Shown one piece after another: positions 30,409-39,784 of a DNA stretch of 64,000 nt. The notes beneath the pieces were generated by a model, which saw only the letters and a list, made by a program, of their open reading frames with translations, had not been told where the DNA came from and ran no database searches. The first letter of the stretch is position 1; the number at the start of each line of letters is the position of its first letter. The position numbers and the translations under genes are program-made. The stretch comes from Mesorhizobium sp. PAMC28654 (GTDB lineage Bacteria > Pseudomonadota > Alphaproteobacteria > Rhizobiales > Rhizobiaceae): positions 1,426,001 to 1,490,000 of the forward strand of contig NZ_CP085135.1 of assembly GCF_020616515.1 (NCBI RefSeq), given 5' to 3'.

Positions 30409-30432
30409 AAAAAGCCAAATCGTTGGCTTTTT
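30409..30432. repeat. Perfect 10-bp palindrome between sufD and sufS
   Basis: aaaaagccaa (30409-30418) and ttggcttttt (30423-30432) form a perfect stem with a four-base loop, rich in A/T at the base so that each transcript ends in U. It acts like a bidirectional terminator or attenuator in the middle of the suf operon. The surrounding 30360-30450 shows further imperfect symmetry, as in a dispersed intergenic repeat. Confidence 0.7.
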
Positions 30433-30453
30433 GCCGGCTACGCCGACCGCTCC

Positions 30454-31722
30454 TCACCCATGCGCCACGAACCAGCCATCGAGCCGTGCTTCCAGCGCGT
30501 CGACGATGGTTTCGTCGTCCAGTTCCTCGATCACTTCCGCCACGAACGCCTTCACCAGAAGGCCGCGCGCGCTCTTCTCGTCGACACCACGAGCCATCAG
30601 ATAGAACAGATGGTCGTGGTCGATCTCGGTGACCGTCGCGCCATGGCCGCAGACGACGTCGTCGGCGAAGATTTCAAGTTCCGGCTTGGTCGAGAACTCG
30701 CCATCATCAGACAAAAGCAGCGTGTTGCAAGCCATCTTGGCGTTGGTCTTCTGGGCGTATTGATGAACGTTGATGCGGCCCTGGAACACGCCATGCGCCT
30801 TGCCCGTCACCACGTTGCGGATGATCTCCGTCGACGTCGTGCGTGGCACGGCATGGTCGAGCACCATGGTCACATCCGTGTGGGTGTCGCCGGCAAGAAG
30901 ATTGATGCCGCGCAGCTTGAAATCGGCGCCTTCGCCGGTCGTCTTGACCACAATCTCCTGGCGCACCAGCTTGCCACCTGCATTCATGAAGAACAGCGTC
31001 AGCTTCGAATTCTTGCCGAGATGCGCCTTGAACTGGGCCAGGTGCGTTGCCGTCTCCGGCTGTTCCTGAACGATCAGCCACGTCACTTCGGCGCCCTCGC
31101 CCAGCACTAGCTGGCTGACCGAGCTCGTCAGGCCGCTGCCCTCGCCCGCCTGGCGCTCGACAATGGTCGCCCTGGCATCGGCGCCGACGCGCACCGGAAG
31201 GCGCACATGCGTCTGGCCGCCGGCCTGCAGGTTCTGCAATTCGATCGGCTTCTCAAGCTTGGTGCCGTCACCGATGTCGACGAAATAGCCGTCGGCGACG
31301 AAAGCGGTGTTCAAGGCGCCGATCGCATCGTCGGTTCCATAGGGATCGAGCCCCGGAGCGATGCTGCCGTCGGTCAGTTTCTCCGTCAGGCGTTGAATGG
31401 TGACACCTTCGATAGAAGGCATTTTTGTCGTCGACACCCCGTTGAGGAGGGGCAAAATGGCAGAGCCATCGACGATCGGCGCAACGGCCTTCACGCTGGC
31501 TGTCGGATCGAAATCCGGCACCGACGTCAACAGGCGGCGCAGGTCGGTGTAGTGCCAGGATTCGACGCGCCGCGTCGGCAGGCCGCCCTTGATCGCCTCG
31601 ATCGCGTCGTCGCGCTTCAGCATGACGGCGCCATCACCCGGCAGCAGCGACAAGCGCTCGCCGAAAGCGTCGATGATGGCCGTCTCGGCCAGTGTCCGCT
31701 GGGGTTGTGTATGCATATTCAT
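30454..31722 (-). CDS. sufD: Fe-S cluster scaffold complex subunit SufD
   Basis: A 422-residue SufD, partner of SufB and SufC in the scaffold complex. The C-terminal SufBD beta-helix core is clear: KMACNTLLLSDDGEFSTKPEL and CGHGATVTEIDHDHLFYLMARG, with the conserved His in SufD at GHGAT. I chose the ATG at 31722 (MNMHTQPQ); an ATG at 31746 would add eight residues and nearly touch the sufC stop. No frame disruption. Confidence 0.93.
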   Translation of the reverse strand: MNMHTQPQRTLAETAIIDAFGERLSLLPGDGAVMLKRDDAIEAIKGGLPTRRVESWHYTDLRRLLTSVPDFDPTASVKAVAPIVDGSAILPLLNGVSTTKMPSIEGVTIQRLTEKLTDGSIAPGLDPYGTDDAIGALNTAFVADGYFVDIGDGTKLEKPIELQNLQAGGQTHVRLPVRVGADARATIVERQAGEGSGLTSSVSQLVLGEGAEVTWLIVQEQPETATHLAQFKAHLGKNSKLTLFFMNAGGKLVRQEIVVKTTGEGADFKLRGINLLAGDTHTDVTMVLDHAVPRTTSTEIIRNVVTGKAHGVFQGRINVHQYAQKTNAKMACNTLLLSDDGEFSTKPELEIFADDVVCGHGATVTEIDHDHLFYLMARGVDEKSARGLLVKAFVAEVIEELDDETIVDALEARLDGWFVAHG

Positions 31723-31747
31723 CAGTTTCGCCTTGCCTTCTGGCATC

Positions 31748-32503
31748 TCACGCGGCTTCGCCGATCACGCCGGCATAGCCATTGGCTTCAAGGTCGAGCG
31801 CCAGCGATTTGTCGCCTGATTTGATGACCTGCCCCTTGTAGAGCACGTGCACCGTATCCGGCACGATGTGATCGAGCAGGCGCTGGTAATGGGTGATGAC
31901 AACGATGGCGCGTTCCGGCGAACGCAGCGCATTGACGCCGTCAGACACGATCTTCAAGGCGTCGATATCGAGGCCGGAATCGGTCTCGTCGAGCACGCAG
32001 AGCTTTGGCTCCAGCAACTTCATCTGCAGGATCTCGGCCCGCTTCTTCTCGCCGCCGGAGAAACCAACATTGAGCGGCCGCTTCAGCATCGCCATGTCCA
32101 TGTTGAGCGACGCCGCTGCTTCCTTCACGCGCCTGAGGAATTCCGGAATCTTCAATGGCTCCTCGCCGCGCGCCTTGCGCTGCTCGTTCATCGCCACTTT
32201 CAGGAATTCCATCGTCGCCACGCCCGGTATCTCCATCGGATACTGGAAGGCCAGGAAGATGCCAGCGGTGGCGCGCTCGGCCGGATCCATTTCGAGGATC
32301 GACTGGCCATTGTAGAGGATGTCACCCTCGGTGACCTCGTAATCGTCGCGACCCGCGAGAATATAGGACAGCGTCGACTTTCCCGAGCCGTTCGGGCCCA
32401 TGATGGCGGCGACCTCGCCGGCTTTCACCGTCAGGTTCAGGCCGCGGATGATCTCCGTGCCGGTCGAGGCGATGCGGGCATGCAGGTTCTTGATCTCAAG
32501 CAT
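31748..32503 (-). CDS. sufC: Fe-S assembly ATPase SufC
   Basis: A 251-residue ABC-type ATPase of the SufBCD complex. Walker A GPNGSGKST (36-44), Q-loop with FLAFQYPMEIPGV, signature FSGGEKKR, and Walker B CVLDETDSGLD with the SufC-specific TDSGLD. It drives conformational change of SufB-SufD during cluster assembly. Lies between a small membrane protein gene upstream and sufD downstream. Confidence 0.96.
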   Translation of the reverse strand: MLEIKNLHARIASTGTEIIRGLNLTVKAGEVAAIMGPNGSGKSTLSYILAGRDDYEVTEGDILYNGQSILEMDPAERATAGIFLAFQYPMEIPGVATMEFLKVAMNEQRKARGEEPLKIPEFLRRVKEAAASLNMDMAMLKRPLNVGFSGGEKKRAEILQMKLLEPKLCVLDETDSGLDIDALKIVSDGVNALRSPERAIVVITHYQRLLDHIVPDTVHVLYKGQVIKSGDKSLALDLEANGYAGVIGEAA

Positions 32504-32530
32504 ATTCGGTCCGTTTCACAAAGTTTTCGT

Positions 32531-32770
32531 TCAATGCCAGCGCCAGCGCCATTCGCCGTCGGTTTTGGCTTTTATGAACGGTATGATTGCGCCCGTGAGG
32601 GCAAGAATAATGAGGATGGTGAGCCAGGCCGTTAGCCCCTTCGCAATCGTGACCGCCACCACGGCCACAACGACAAGGATGAACAGGCCGACAAAAGCCC
32701 AACCCTTCCAGTTGCTGGGCGTCGCGCCATAACCGAAGCGCTTCGGCCTGAACCACGCCTCCCCGGTCAT
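32531..32770 (-). CDS. Small two-helix membrane protein encoded between sufB and sufC
   Basis: A 79-residue protein overlapping the sufB stop by four bases (ATGA), so it is translationally coupled to sufB. Two hydrophobic helices ([20 protein letters not shown] and [19 protein letters not shown]) flank a short loop with a lysine. The N-terminal 25 residues are basic and aromatic ([18 protein letters not shown]); the C-terminus is GEWRWRWH. No family recognised. Fixed position inside the suf operon suggests a membrane-tethering or regulatory accessory role, which is inference. Confidence 0.75.
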   Translation of the reverse strand: MTGEAWFRPKRFGYGATPSNWKGWAFVGLFILVVVAVVAVTIAKGLTAWLTILIILALTGAIIPFIKAKTDGEWRWRWH

Positions 32771-34284
32771 CCCACGCTTCCCTCAAGCGAGATGCCGATC
32801 AGCTTCTGCGCTTCGACGGCGAATTCCATCGGCAGTTGCTGGATGACATCCTTGACGAAGCCGTTGACGATCAGCGCGATCGCCTCTTCTTCCGGGATGC
32901 CGCGCTGCATGACGTAGAATTTCTGGTCCTCGGAAATCTTCGACGTCGTCGCTTCATGCTCGAACTGCGCCGTCGAGTTCTTGGCTTCCATGTAAGGCAC
33001 GGTGTGCGCGCCGCACTGGTCGCCGATCAGCAGCGAGTCGCAATTGGTGAAGTTGCGGGCATTGGTTGCCTTGCGATGCGCCGAGACCTGACCGCGATAG
33101 GTGTTCTGCGAGAAGCCGGCGGCGATGCCTTTGGAAATGATGCGGCTCGACGTGTTCTTGCCGAGATGGATCATCTTGGTGCCGCTATCGACCTGCTGGT
33201 AACCGTTCGAGACGGCGATCGAATAGAACTCGCCTGACGAATCGTCGCCGCGCAGGATGCAGCTCGGATATTTCCAGGTGATGGCCGAACCGGTTTCGAC
33301 CTGCGTCCACGAGATCTTCGAACGGTCGCCACGGCAGTCGCCGCGCTTGGTGACGAAGTTGTAGATGCCGCCTTTGCCCTCGGCGTCGCCGGGGTACCAG
33401 TTCTGCACGGTCGAGTATTTGATCTCGGCATCGTCAAGCGCGACCAGCTCGACGACCGCGGCATGAAGCTGGTTCTCGTCGCGTTGCGGCGCAGTGCAGC
33501 CCTCGAGATAGGAGACGTAGGCCCCCTCCTCGGCGATGATCAGCGTGCGCTCGAACTGGCCAGTGTTCTTCTCGTTCATGCGGAAATAGGTCGACAGCTC
33601 CATCGGGCAGCGCACGCCCTTGGGCACGAACACGAAGGAACCGTCGGTGAACACGGCGGAATTCAACGTCGCATAATAGTTGTCGGAGGTCGGCACGACT
33701 GAACCGAGATACTTCTTCACGAGCTCCGGATGCTCACGGATGGCTTCCGAGATCGAGCAGAAGATGACGCCGGCCTGTGCCAGTTCCTTCTTGAAGGTGG
33801 TGACAACGGAAACGGAATCGAACACCGCATCAACAGCGACTCGACCAGATTTGTAGACATTGTCGCTAGGTTCCTCGAGTTCCGAGGCATCGGTCTTCTG
33901 CACGCCGGCGAGGATTTCCTGCTCCCTCAACGGGATACCGAGCTTCTCATAGACCTTCAGCAGCTCGGGATCGACATCGCTCAGCGAAGTCGGCCCGGGC
34001 GTGCTCTTGGGCGCCGCGTAGAAATAGATGTCCTGAAAATCGATCTTTGGGTAGTGGACGCGCGCCCATGTGGGCTCCTCCAGCGTCAGCCAGCGGCGGT
34101 AGGCTTCCAGACGCCATTCCAGCATCCAGGATGGCTCATCCTTCTTCGCCGAGATGAAACGAATGATCTCTTCGCTCAGGCCCTTGGGAGCCTTGTCGAC
34201 AGCGATTTCGGTCTCGAATCCATATTTGTATTGGTCGACGTCGATCTTTCGGACCCGATCGATCGTGTCCTGCACAGCAGGCAT
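32767..34284 (-). CDS. sufB: Fe-S cluster scaffold complex subunit SufB
   Basis: A 505-residue SufB, the main scaffold subunit on which clusters form. The C-terminal core contains conserved cysteine/His positions around [20 protein letters not shown] and the [18 protein letters not shown] segment. Length and sequence are complete. It is preceded by the IscS-like desulfurase gene 186 bases upstream, a gap large enough for an internal promoter, though I see no convincing box there. Confidence 0.96.
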   Translation of the reverse strand: MPAVQDTIDRVRKIDVDQYKYGFETEIAVDKAPKGLSEEIIRFISAKKDEPSWMLEWRLEAYRRWLTLEEPTWARVHYPKIDFQDIYFYAAPKSTPGPTSLSDVDPELLKVYEKLGIPLREQEILAGVQKTDASELEEPSDNVYKSGRVAVDAVFDSVSVVTTFKKELAQAGVIFCSISEAIREHPELVKKYLGSVVPTSDNYYATLNSAVFTDGSFVFVPKGVRCPMELSTYFRMNEKNTGQFERTLIIAEEGAYVSYLEGCTAPQRDENQLHAAVVELVALDDAEIKYSTVQNWYPGDAEGKGGIYNFVTKRGDCRGDRSKISWTQVETGSAITWKYPSCILRGDDSSGEFYSIAVSNGYQQVDSGTKMIHLGKNTSSRIISKGIAAGFSQNTYRGQVSAHRKATNARNFTNCDSLLIGDQCGAHTVPYMEAKNSTAQFEHEATTSKISEDQKFYVMQRGIPEEEAIALIVNGFVKDVIQQLPMEFAVEAQKLIGISLEGSVG

Positions 34285-34470
34285 CAGCGTTCTCCATCCA
34301 CGCCGGGGTCAAGGCCCGACAGTTTTCAAACTATGACAACGCCAAACAGCACCCGAGGCACCGGAGGCGGCGTAAGTTCCATATAGTGCGTTTCCGCCGG
34401 AATTTCACCCGGCCAGCTCAAAACGCACGGCTCTACCAGGCCCTGAGGCCCGAATTCATTTCCGCCGCGT

Positions 34471-35634
34471 TCAAGCGGCTTGTTCCCTGGTCGCCCGGCG
34501 GGAGGCTATTCCAGCGAGGGCGGCACGAAACAATGCGATGTCTGCGGTGCTGGTCGCCGCGCCGATCGAAACGCGCAGGGCTCCCAGGCTGTCGCCATGT
34601 CCCATGGCCTTCAGCACATGGCTTGGCCCGACCTTGCCCGATGAACAGGCTGAGCCGGCCGACAGGGCGACGCCAGCAAGATCGAAGGCAATCTGCGCCG
34701 TTTCAGCCTTGACGCCCGCAATAGCGAAGAATGTCGTATTGGCAAGCCGTGTCGCGCCAGTTCCAAAGATTTCCGCGTCCGGCACCAGGGTTTTCATGAT
34801 GGCCTCGATCTCGTCGCGGCGATGCCGCACGCCGTCGATGTCCTTCAGCCCGGCCAGCGCTTCCCGCCCCGCCGCCCCAAAGCCAGCAATCCCAGCCAGG
34901 TTCTCGGTGCCGCCGCGATGGCCCTTCTCCTGGCCACCACCATTGATCAGCGGCTTCGGCATCATCAGGTCGGACAAGGCGGCGATGGCGCCGACACCCT
35001 TGGGGCCGCCGATCTTGTGCGAAGACAGAATCAGATAATCGCCGTAACCCGCTGACATGTCTATGTGAATGCGCCCTGCCGCCTGGACGGCATCAACAAT
35101 CAGAATGCCACCAGCAGCCTTGACGATCTCAGCGATGCGACCGACTGGCTGGATGACACCGGTCTCGTTATTGGCGGCATGGACAGCCACAAGCGGCAGG
35201 CCTTCGGCCTTGTCGTGGGCGGCCAGGGCCGCAGCCAATGCGCCAAGGTCGAGTAAGCCGTTGGCGTCAACGCCAATCCGCATCACCAGCGCGGCCGGAA
35301 AGCCTCCGCCATTCAAGATGCAGGGGTGGTCGGCCTTGCAAACGTAGAGACGGCTCATGCGCACCGCGCCGCGTCCCATTCGCCAGTCCGGGGTCAGCAA
35401 TGTCGAAGCCGCTTCCGTGGCGCCGGAGGTGAACACGATATGCTCGGGCCTGGCGCTTACCAGCGCCGCCACATCGCGCCTGGCATTCTCGATCAGCCGC
35501 CGCGCAGCGCGCCCCTCGCCATGGACCGACGACGGGTTGGCCGAGATGTCGAGCGCCGCAACCATGGCCTCACGCGCCGAGGCTAGCAGCGGCGCGCTGG
35601 CATTGTAGTCGAGATAGGCGCGTGTCGCGGTCAT
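34471..35634 (-). CDS. Group I (NifS/IscS-like) cysteine desulfurase heading the suf operon
   Basis: A 387-residue PLP enzyme. K207 in SSHKIGGPKG binds PLP; the group I signature SAGSACSSGKVG contains catalytic C330, distinct from the group II SufS encoded later in the same operon. In rhizobia this gene is often called sufS2 or nifS-like and is the first suf gene. Two desulfurases of different groups in a single operon suggest different sulfur acceptors or growth conditions. An Irr-type box lies 131-147 bases upstream. Confidence 0.9.
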   Translation of the reverse strand: MTATRAYLDYNASAPLLASAREAMVAALDISANPSSVHGEGRAARRLIENARRDVAALVSARPEHIVFTSGATEAASTLLTPDWRMGRGAVRMSRLYVCKADHPCILNGGGFPAALVMRIGVDANGLLDLGALAAALAAHDKAEGLPLVAVHAANNETGVIQPVGRIAEIVKAAGGILIVDAVQAAGRIHIDMSAGYGDYLILSSHKIGGPKGVGAIAALSDLMMPKPLINGGGQEKGHRGGTENLAGIAGFGAAGREALAGLKDIDGVRHRRDEIEAIMKTLVPDAEIFGTGATRLANTTFFAIAGVKAETAQIAFDLAGVALSAGSACSSGKVGPSHVLKAMGHGDSLGALRVSIGAATSTADIALFRAALAGIASRRATREQAA

Positions 35635-35764
35635 TTGCCTTCAATTGGTCCCGTCAAAAGCCATTCCGCGAGCGTATCGCGTTATTTCCTTGAAATTCCA
35701 AGGCGAGCCGTCCTATTTACGCGGCTTGCGGCGTGGATGGACAAGCTGTTTTTTGGCCATCCAG

Positions 35765-35781
35765 TTTTGAACAATTCTAAA
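35765..35781. promoter_or_regulatory. Iron control element (ICE, Irr-binding) box
   Basis: TTTTGAACAATTCTAAA matches the Rhizobiales Irr motif TTTAGAA-N3-TTCTAAA at all but one fixed position. It lies in the 237-base divergent region between the suf operon (minus) and an alpha/beta hydrolase gene (plus). A second TTCTAA half-site follows at 35789-35794 in a small palindrome. Irr represses or activates iron-dependent genes when haem is scarce; suf is a known iron-responsive target in rhizobia. Confidence 0.72.
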
Positions 35782-35871
35782 CTAGCTTCTAAGAAGACGC
35801 TCGCCCTGCGTCAAGGCCAGAGGAAAAGTTGTTCCGGGCGCCGCGCATTTGTATGCCAAGTGGAGTATTTT

Positions 35872-36546
35872 ATGCCTGAGGTCATTTTCACCGGTCCGGC
35901 TGGTCGCCTGGAAGGTCGCTATCAGCCGTCCAAGGAAAAGAGCGCGCCGATCGCCATCGTCCTGCACCCGCACCCACAGTTCGGCGGCACGATGAACAAC
36001 AAGATTGTCTACGACCTCTTCTATATGTTCCAGAAGCGGAATTTCACCACGCTTCGCTTCAATTTTCGCGGCATTGGACGCAGCCAGGGCGAGTTCGACC
36101 ACGGCACGGGCGAATTGTCGGACGCCGCCGCGGCGCTCGACTGGGTCCAGTCGCTACATCCGGACTCCAAGAGCTGCTGGGTCGCGGGCTATTCGTTCGG
36201 CTCGTGGATCGGCATGCAGCTTCTGATGCGCCGGCCGGAGATCGAAGGCTTCATCTCGATCGCACCGCAGCCCAACACCTATGACTTCTCGTTCCTGGCG
36301 CCCTGCCCCTCGTCCGGCCTGATCATCCATGGCGATGCCGACAAGGTCGCGCCGCCAAAGGACGTCCAGGGCCTCGTCGACAAGTTGCACACGCAGAAGG
36401 GCATCACCATCACCCAGAAGACTTTGCCGGGAGCGAACCATTTCTTCGCCAACGACGCCGATCTTCTGCTGGAGGAATGCGCCGATTATCTCGACCGCCG
36501 GCTTGCCGGCGAATTGTCGGATCCACGGCCGAAGCGGCTGAGGTAG
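35872..36546 (+). CDS. Alpha/beta hydrolase
   Basis: A 224-residue alpha/beta hydrolase. Nucleophile S108 in AGYSFGSW; the acid in HGDADKVAPP; the base His in GANHFFA. Early HPHPQFGGTMNNKIV and the RFNFRGIGRSQG segment place it in a bacterial subfamily resembling dienelactone-type or uncharacterised esterases. The ATG at 35872 follows AAGTGGAG. It faces the suf operon across a shared promoter region with the Irr box, so iron control of this gene is possible. Not secreted. Confidence 0.85.
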   Translation: MPEVIFTGPAGRLEGRYQPSKEKSAPIAIVLHPHPQFGGTMNNKIVYDLFYMFQKRNFTTLRFNFRGIGRSQGEFDHGTGELSDAAAALDWVQSLHPDSKSCWVAGYSFGSWIGMQLLMRRPEIEGFISIAPQPNTYDFSFLAPCPSSGLIIHGDADKVAPPKDVQGLVDKLHTQKGITITQKTLPGANHFFANDADLLLEECADYLDRRLAGELSDPRPKRLR

Positions 36547-36565
36547 GAAAGGTCAGCGGATCGCG

Positions 36566-37210
36566 ATGTACGAGCCCCCTCTTTTCCAGGAAATACGGCC
36601 GGATATGCTGCACGGGCTGCTACGCGCGCACCCGCTTGGCATGCTGATTTCCAATGGATCGGAGGGGCCGGTCGCGAACCTGCTCCCGTTCCTGCTCGAC
36701 GCCGACTTGTCGCCGAACGGCAGGCTGCGCGCGCATCTTGCCAGGGCCAATCCACAATGGCGTCTTCTGGCGGAGAACCCGGCATCGCCCGTGCTCATCG
36801 TTTTCCAGGGTGTGGACAGCTATGTGACGCCATCCTGGTACGAGACCAAGCGCGAGACCGGCAAAGTCGTGCCGACATGGAATTACGCCATGGTCCAGGT
36901 GCGCGGCATGGTCAGGGTGATCGAGGACCAGGACTGGCTGGCCCAGCAGATCACCGAGCTGACAGCATCCCAGGAAGGCCGTCGCGAAGCTCCCTGGGCG
37001 GTCACCGACGCTCCAGTTCCATTCATCCAGTCGCAGATCAAGGGCATTGTCGGGCTGGAGATCGAGATCACGGACATGCGCGGCAAGTGGAAAGTCAGCC
37101 AGAACCGTCCGGTCGCCGATCGCGTTGGCGTCGCCAAGGGCATGGAAAACGACGATAAAACCGAAATGGCCCGTCTGGTGCGGTCCTTCGGCGGCCTGGA
37201 CAGCCAATAG
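36566..37210 (+). CDS. PaiB-type FMN-binding regulator/oxidoreductase
   Basis: A 214-residue protein of the PaiB/FMN-binding split-barrel family: N-terminal MYEPPLFQEIRPDMLHGLL, then SYVTPSWYETKRETGKVVPTW, and a late IVGLEIEITDMRGKWKVSQN. PaiB was described as a negative regulator of sporulation and proteases in Bacillus; homologues bind FMN or haem and may be oxidoreductases. It follows the hydrolase by 19 bases (probable operon) and converges on the PAP2 gene. Confidence 0.85.
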   Translation: MYEPPLFQEIRPDMLHGLLRAHPLGMLISNGSEGPVANLLPFLLDADLSPNGRLRAHLARANPQWRLLAENPASPVLIVFQGVDSYVTPSWYETKRETGKVVPTWNYAMVQVRGMVRVIEDQDWLAQQITELTASQEGRREAPWAVTDAPVPFIQSQIKGIVGLEIEITDMRGKWKVSQNRPVADRVGVAKGMENDDKTEMARLVRSFGGLDSQ

Positions 37211-37215
37211 CTGGC

Positions 37216-38061
37216 CTATGACGCGTCGCGTTTGACTGGGATGCGCGGGTTCGCCGTAAAACGAAGCCTGAATGTGTCCCTGCAGACCGGCAACCCCACG
37301 CGCATCTGCTGGAAGATGAATCCCAGGCGCGCGAACACCAGTGCCACGATGACCGTGCAGCCAATGCCCAGACCGAAGCCTGCGATCGTATCGCTCGGGT
37401 AGTGCATCCCGACCACGACACGCGTCACCGCGATCCAAACGGTGAAAGCCACAAGAACATATTTCACCCATCGCGGGGCGAGCAGAAGCAGCATTCCGGC
37501 CGCGGAACCGACCATCGTCGCATGGCCGGACGGAAAACTGGCAAAACTGGCGCTGAAGGCAAACGGGTGGAAGGAAAAGACCCCCATATCATCCACATTT
37601 GGCCGCGCCCGACCGAAGATGTGCTTGAGAATCGTCACAGCCAGGCCCGACAGGCCGGCGGCACTCAGCATGAAGAAGGCGAAGCTTGTCCAGTTATAGG
37701 CAAGCATGCACCATCGTCTCGATAGCGCCTGCCAGTTCAGCAGGTTGGCGGCCATCAGCATTATCGCCGGCGGTATGAGATACCAGCCGCCGAGGCCAAA
37801 ATCCGTGGAGTGTTCGGCGAGGGCCACGACGCTTGGCGCCAATCCATGCCGCCACCCCGCCGCGGCGGCATCAAGCAACATGAAGCCCGCGGCCGTCAGC
37901 ACGACGTAGAGGGCCAGCCAGGCAGGCCACGACACATGCGAATAGACGCCAGGCCGCCGCTTCATCCGTCCGCGGATGATTGACATCGTCTTTCGGAAAT
38001 TGCCGGCCGACCGCGCCAACAGGCCTTGACGGGAAACCGTGACACCCTGACCGACGCTCAT
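37216..38061 (-). CDS. PAP2-family membrane phosphatase, candidate lipid A 1-phosphatase
   Basis: A 281-residue multi-spanning phosphatase with all three PAP2 motifs: KHIFGRARP (K-x6-RP), PSGHAT, and R-x5-H-x3-D in TRVVVGMHYPSD. The active site faces the periplasm in such proteins. LpxE-type enzymes of this family remove lipid A phosphates in rhizobia. It is last in an operon with a GT2 transferase, a LAB_N protein and an ArnT-like transferase, so a role in dephosphorylating lipid A before sugar addition is plausible but unproven; undecaprenyl diphosphate is the alternative substrate. Confidence 0.8.
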   Translation of the reverse strand: MSVGQGVTVSRQGLLARSAGNFRKTMSIIRGRMKRRPGVYSHVSWPAWLALYVVLTAAGFMLLDAAAAGWRHGLAPSVVALAEHSTDFGLGGWYLIPPAIMLMAANLLNWQALSRRWCMLAYNWTSFAFFMLSAAGLSGLAVTILKHIFGRARPNVDDMGVFSFHPFAFSASFASFPSGHATMVGSAAGMLLLLAPRWVKYVLVAFTVWIAVTRVVVGMHYPSDTIAGFGLGIGCTVIVALVFARLGFIFQQMRVGLPVCRDTFRLRFTANPRIPVKRDAS

Positions 38062-38097
38062 GGCTCCACCATCGCATACCGCAAAGCCGCGCCCAAA

Positions 38098-39741
38098 TCA
38101 GTTTGCCATCCGGTAGAGACCAAGCGACATCTTTTCTCCTGACGAATAGTTGATGCCGTCGATCATGGCGACGCGGTTCGCCGCCTTGCCCTGCCCCGCC
38201 AAGACGCCATTCAGCTCCTGCTCTTGTTTTACTGGCGCCAGCGCCAGGGCACAGGCAGGATCGGCAAGCAGATGTTGGGCGACACCTTTCACATCGGTCA
38301 GGAGCGTGTTCGTGCCGGCCAGGAACACCAGGCTTGGCTCCTGAAAGCCCGCCGAAGCCAGCACCGTCGTGTCGCAAGGACGATTCGCGCGCACGGCGGC
38401 TTCGATCGCCGGGCTCAGCCAGATGGGTTTCAAGGACGGCGCGATGACGCCGAACAAGAGGGCATAGCCAACGCCCGCGCAGGCCGCGGCGGCGCCGATG
38501 CGGCTGACCGGAACCTGCAGCTTGCGCGAGAACGCCAGATAGCCGGCCGCGAGCACGGCGGCCGCCGCCGGAATGCTCCACCAGGAAAAAGTATGCGCAA
38601 GATAGATCGGTGCGCCGATACTCAGTACGGCAATGCCGATGGTGACCGCGGCCAGGCCAAAGGCAGTCGCCCACCACAGCCATACCTGCCAACGTTTCAG
38701 CGGCGTATTCGCTTCCTGGGGCGACAAGGTCAAGAGCCATTCGACCAGCAGAGCCATGGCGGGATAGGCCGGCAACACATAGTGCGGCAGCTTTGTCGGG
38801 ATCAACTCGAAGACAAGCCAGAACGGAATGTACCAGGCGAGGCAGAAGCGGACCCGAGGATCATCGCGCAGCCGATTGATCCCCTGGAGCCCGGCGCCCA
38901 CCGCCATCAGGCCGAACGGCCACATGAACAGGGAGTAGGTCAGCACATAGAAGCCGGGCGGTACGCCATGCGATTCCGCGCCCTGCGCCACCTTGCCCAT
39001 CAGATCCTTGCCGACAGCCTGCTGCAGGAAAGCGCCGCCGCTTTTCCAGGTGATGAGGGCGAGCCAGGGCAGAACGATGAGGAGAACGAGGGCGAGACCG
39101 CGTCCGGCCTTCAGCTTCGACAGCCAGCGCCAGTCGCGCTCGAAGGCGAACAGCACGGCGATGGTCAATGCCGATATCAGTGGCGTAATCGGCCCCTTGA
39201 TCAGGATTCCCGCGCCCTGCGCGACCCAGAACATCCATCGCAAACGACTGGGCACGGCTTCATTCCCGCGCGAAGCCATATAGATCTGCGCCAGCGCGCC
39301 TTGCGCCACAACGCAGCAGGCCAGGAGCATGGCATCGGTCTTGGCGTCCCGCCCCTCGAAGGCGGTCGCGAAAATGGCGGCCATGATAAGGCCGGCGGCG
39401 ACACCGGCATTGGCGCCGAAGAGATTGGCGCCCGTCCAGGCGGTCGCGACAACGGCGATGGCGATACCGAGGACCGAAACCAGGCGGTACACCCAGATCG
39501 GCGCCTCGGCCCCCTGGCCGCTGAGGATCACGGCCGCCGACTGCAACCAGTAGATTCCGATCGGCTTCTGGTAGCGCGTGCCTTCCTGGAACCGGATGTC
39601 GACATAATTGCCGGTCTCGGCCATCTGCTTGGTGGCCTGGACGAACCGAGGCTCATCGCGGTCGAGCGGCGGCAGCGCCGCCAGACCCGAAACCGTCATC
39701 AGCACGCTGAACAGGAAGAGAAAGATGTAGTTCCTGTTCAT
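38098..39741 (-). CDS. ArnT/RgtF-like GT83 glycosyltransferase for lipid A modification
   Basis: A 547-residue polytopic membrane glycosyltransferase. The first periplasmic loop LPPLDRDEPRFVQATKQMAE, with conserved Asp/Glu, and RYQKPIGIYWLQ are diagnostic of ArnT-like polyprenyl-phosphate sugar transferases. In Mesorhizobium, lipid A carries galacturonic acid at position 1, added by the ArnT-like enzyme RgtF; this gene, with its GT2 and PAP2 neighbours, is a candidate. I chose ATG 39741 (MNRNYIFLF) with GAGGGG upstream over a TTG at 39792 that overlaps the preceding gene. Confidence 0.8.
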   Translation of the reverse strand: MNRNYIFLFLFSVLMTVSGLAALPPLDRDEPRFVQATKQMAETGNYVDIRFQEGTRYQKPIGIYWLQSAAVILSGQGAEAPIWVYRLVSVLGIAIAVVATAWTGANLFGANAGVAAGLIMAAIFATAFEGRDAKTDAMLLACCVVAQGALAQIYMASRGNEAVPSRLRWMFWVAQGAGILIKGPITPLISALTIAVLFAFERDWRWLSKLKAGRGLALVLLIVLPWLALITWKSGGAFLQQAVGKDLMGKVAQGAESHGVPPGFYVLTYSLFMWPFGLMAVGAGLQGINRLRDDPRVRFCLAWYIPFWLVFELIPTKLPHYVLPAYPAMALLVEWLLTLSPQEANTPLKRWQVWLWWATAFGLAAVTIGIAVLSIGAPIYLAHTFSWWSIPAAAAVLAAGYLAFSRKLQVPVSRIGAAAACAGVGYALLFGVIAPSLKPIWLSPAIEAAVRANRPCDTTVLASAGFQEPSLVFLAGTNTLLTDVKGVAQHLLADPACALALAPVKQEQELNGVLAGQGKAANRVAMIDGINYSSGEKMSLGLYRMAN

Positions 39742-39784
39742 ATCCCAGCCCCTCGAACCCTTTGCCTTCAATGCGGCAGGCCGC

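Noticed and set aside
34285..34470. RirA (iron-responsive) box between sufB and the first desulfurase
   Set aside because: No TGA-N9-TCA-type element convincing enough was found.
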